A stretch of 5,617 nt of DNA from JAAFIP01 sp031428975 (GTDB lineage Bacteria > Pseudomonadota > Gammaproteobacteria > Burkholderiales > Burkholderiaceae_C). The notes beneath the pieces are model-generated. The model searched no databases and was not told where the DNA came from. It saw nothing but the letters and a program-made list of their open reading frames with translations. Shown here one piece after another: positions 5,175-5,617 of the stretch (within the stretch, counting starts at the first letter, position 1; every line of letters starts with the position of its first letter). Position numbers and translations under genes: made by a program. The stretch is from positions 1 to 5,617 of the forward strand of contig JANOYR010000077.1 of assembly GCA_031428975.1 (NCBI GenBank), given 5' to 3'.

Positions 5175-5183
5175 TGTGGATAT
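5175..5183 (-). promoter_or_regulatory. DnaA-box-like site, one mismatch
   Basis: The minus strand reads ATATCCACA, one base off TTATCCACA. It is in the same orientation as the perfect box and 12 bases away, about one helix turn, so both would face the same side of the DNA. Confidence 0.45.
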
Positions 5184-5395
5184 GTGTGCAGTGCACCCGA
5201 AAAAGCCACGTAAATCCTAGCGATTTCTAGATTGCTCAAAAATTAAGCAGGTTTAAATTTTCAATAAAATCAAGCACTTAGCTCGCTACACCATGCATAG
5301 CGCGGCACGATAGCGCAAAATCACCGTTTTGCTCCCGCTGTCGTTTATTTGTGCATAACAGCGCTTGCGTGCACCCAAAATTATGGTATGCAAAA

Positions 5396-5617
5396 TCAAG
5401 CCTGCCGCATTTGGCGTGACATTTGGTGCACCGCGTTGACCAAAACGGCCACGTTTTCAGGCGGCGTGAATTGGCTGATGCCGTGCCCTAAATTAAAAAT
5501 ATGAGCAGGGGCACGAACAGGAATAAGGGCACTGGCCGTGCCTTGTGCCGTCTTATCCACAATCGCAGGAGGGCCAAAGCTGTGCAGCACCTTGGCCACT
5601 TCGGCCTCAATGGCCGC
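5396..5617 (-). CDS. hemE: Uroporphyrinogen decarboxylase HemE, C-terminal part only (5' end beyond the window)
   Basis: The last 73 codons of hemE are present; the gene continues past the right edge, so the start is not visible. HemE removes the four acetate carboxyls of uroporphyrinogen III to give coproporphyrinogen III in heme synthesis, as a cofactor-free cytoplasmic dimer. The diagnostic C-terminal block HIFNLGHGISQFTPPENVA is intact, including the NLGHG histidine that is conserved at the active site, and the protein ends normally with VHQMSRQMRQA. Between EVAKVLHSFG and HIFNLGHG lie about 19 residues (PPAIVDKTAQGTASALIPVR and a few more), longer than the linker I recall in most family members. 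That linker's DNA contains a perfect DnaA box. The frame reads cleanly from AAIEAEVAKV at the edge to TGA at 5398-5396. priA follows on the same strand after 317 bases, an order typical of Burkholderiales. Confidence 0.97.
   Translation of the reverse strand, partial: AAIEAEVAKVLHSFGPPAIVDKTAQGTASALIPVRAPAHIFNLGHGISQFTPPENVAVLVNAVHQMSRQMRQA
5553..5561 (+). promoter_or_regulatory. DnaA box, perfect consensus, inside the hemE coding sequence
   Basis: TTATCCACA on the plus strand, opposite in orientation to the pair at 5163-5183 and 382 bases away. It falls in hemE codons for IVDK within the extended linker. It may be chance, but two perfect 9-mers within 400 bases are uncommon. Confidence 0.4.

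Larger units (their letters stand above)
5118..5281. repeat. 15-bp perfect inverted repeat enclosing the DnaA boxes
   Basis: CTAAGTGCTTGATTT (5118-5132) is the exact reverse complement of AAATCAAGCACTTAG (5267-5281). The enclosed 134 bases contain both DnaA-box-like sites of this gap. The core AAAATCAAGC of the right arm appears once more at the hemE stop (5392-5401). The wide spacing suggests paired binding sites or element ends rather than an RNA hairpin. Confidence 0.85.
5079..5395. other. hemE-priA intergenic region: DnaA boxes inside a wide inverted repeat
   Basis: This 317-base AT-rich gap has no gene. It holds the presumed minus-strand priA leader and promoter, though no good -35/-10 pair at normal spacing was found. 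It also has a 15-bp inverted repeat with a 134-base spacer (5118-5281), DnaA-box sequences at 5163-5183, a GCAAAA-TCACCG-TTTTGC hairpin (5315-5332) and a CGCTGT/ACAGCG pair (5337-5342 and 5358-5363). Either of the last two could serve as a weak end signal for hemE, but neither has a proper T-run. Confidence 0.65.

Noticed and set aside
1..5617. CRISPR array, tRNA, rRNA or complete insertion sequence
   Set aside because: No regularly spaced repeats of CRISPR form, no recognisable tRNA or rRNA segments, and no transposase frame were seen on either strand.

Overview
The window looks like chromosomal DNA of a betaproteobacterium, probably Burkholderiales and most likely a Comamonadaceae-type genome. 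The reasons are the tandem hemE-priA order, the GC-rich codon use of priA and cinA, and family-level resemblance of the proteins. This placement rests on recalled gene order and protein character, not on a search.

Left part (1-1003, + strand): a 16-bp inverted repeat at the left edge, then a probable type II toxin-antitoxin module. It has a PIN-domain toxin (158-592), a ribbon-helix-helix antitoxin overlapping it by 4 bp (589-828), and directly behind it the headless remnant of a second, paralogous antitoxin (830-1003).

Middle part (1004-2059): an AT-rich island (27% GC by hand count in 1561-1620, against 63% in 3841-3900 inside priA). It carries one unrecognised small four-helix membrane protein on the minus strand (1147-1545), a short stretch resembling a piece of priA (1071-1128), a 210-bp multi-hairpin repeat element with 39-bp arms (1768-1977) and a REP-like palindrome (2011-2037).

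Right part (2060-5617, all minus strand): hemE (3' end only), then priA, then a single-domain cinA/pncC. The hemE-priA gap holds DnaA-box sequences enclosed by a 15-bp perfect inverted repeat. The priA-cinA gap is packed with four different short repeats, one resembling the REP pairs mobilised by RAYT (Y1) transposases. The three genes are housekeeping: heme synthesis, replication restart and NMN salvage. They share direction but are separated by about 320 and 430 bases, so they are unlikely to be one tight operon.

No tRNA, rRNA, CRISPR array, complete insertion sequence or phage gene was seen. The most interesting material is in the non-coding repeats rather than in a new gene system.
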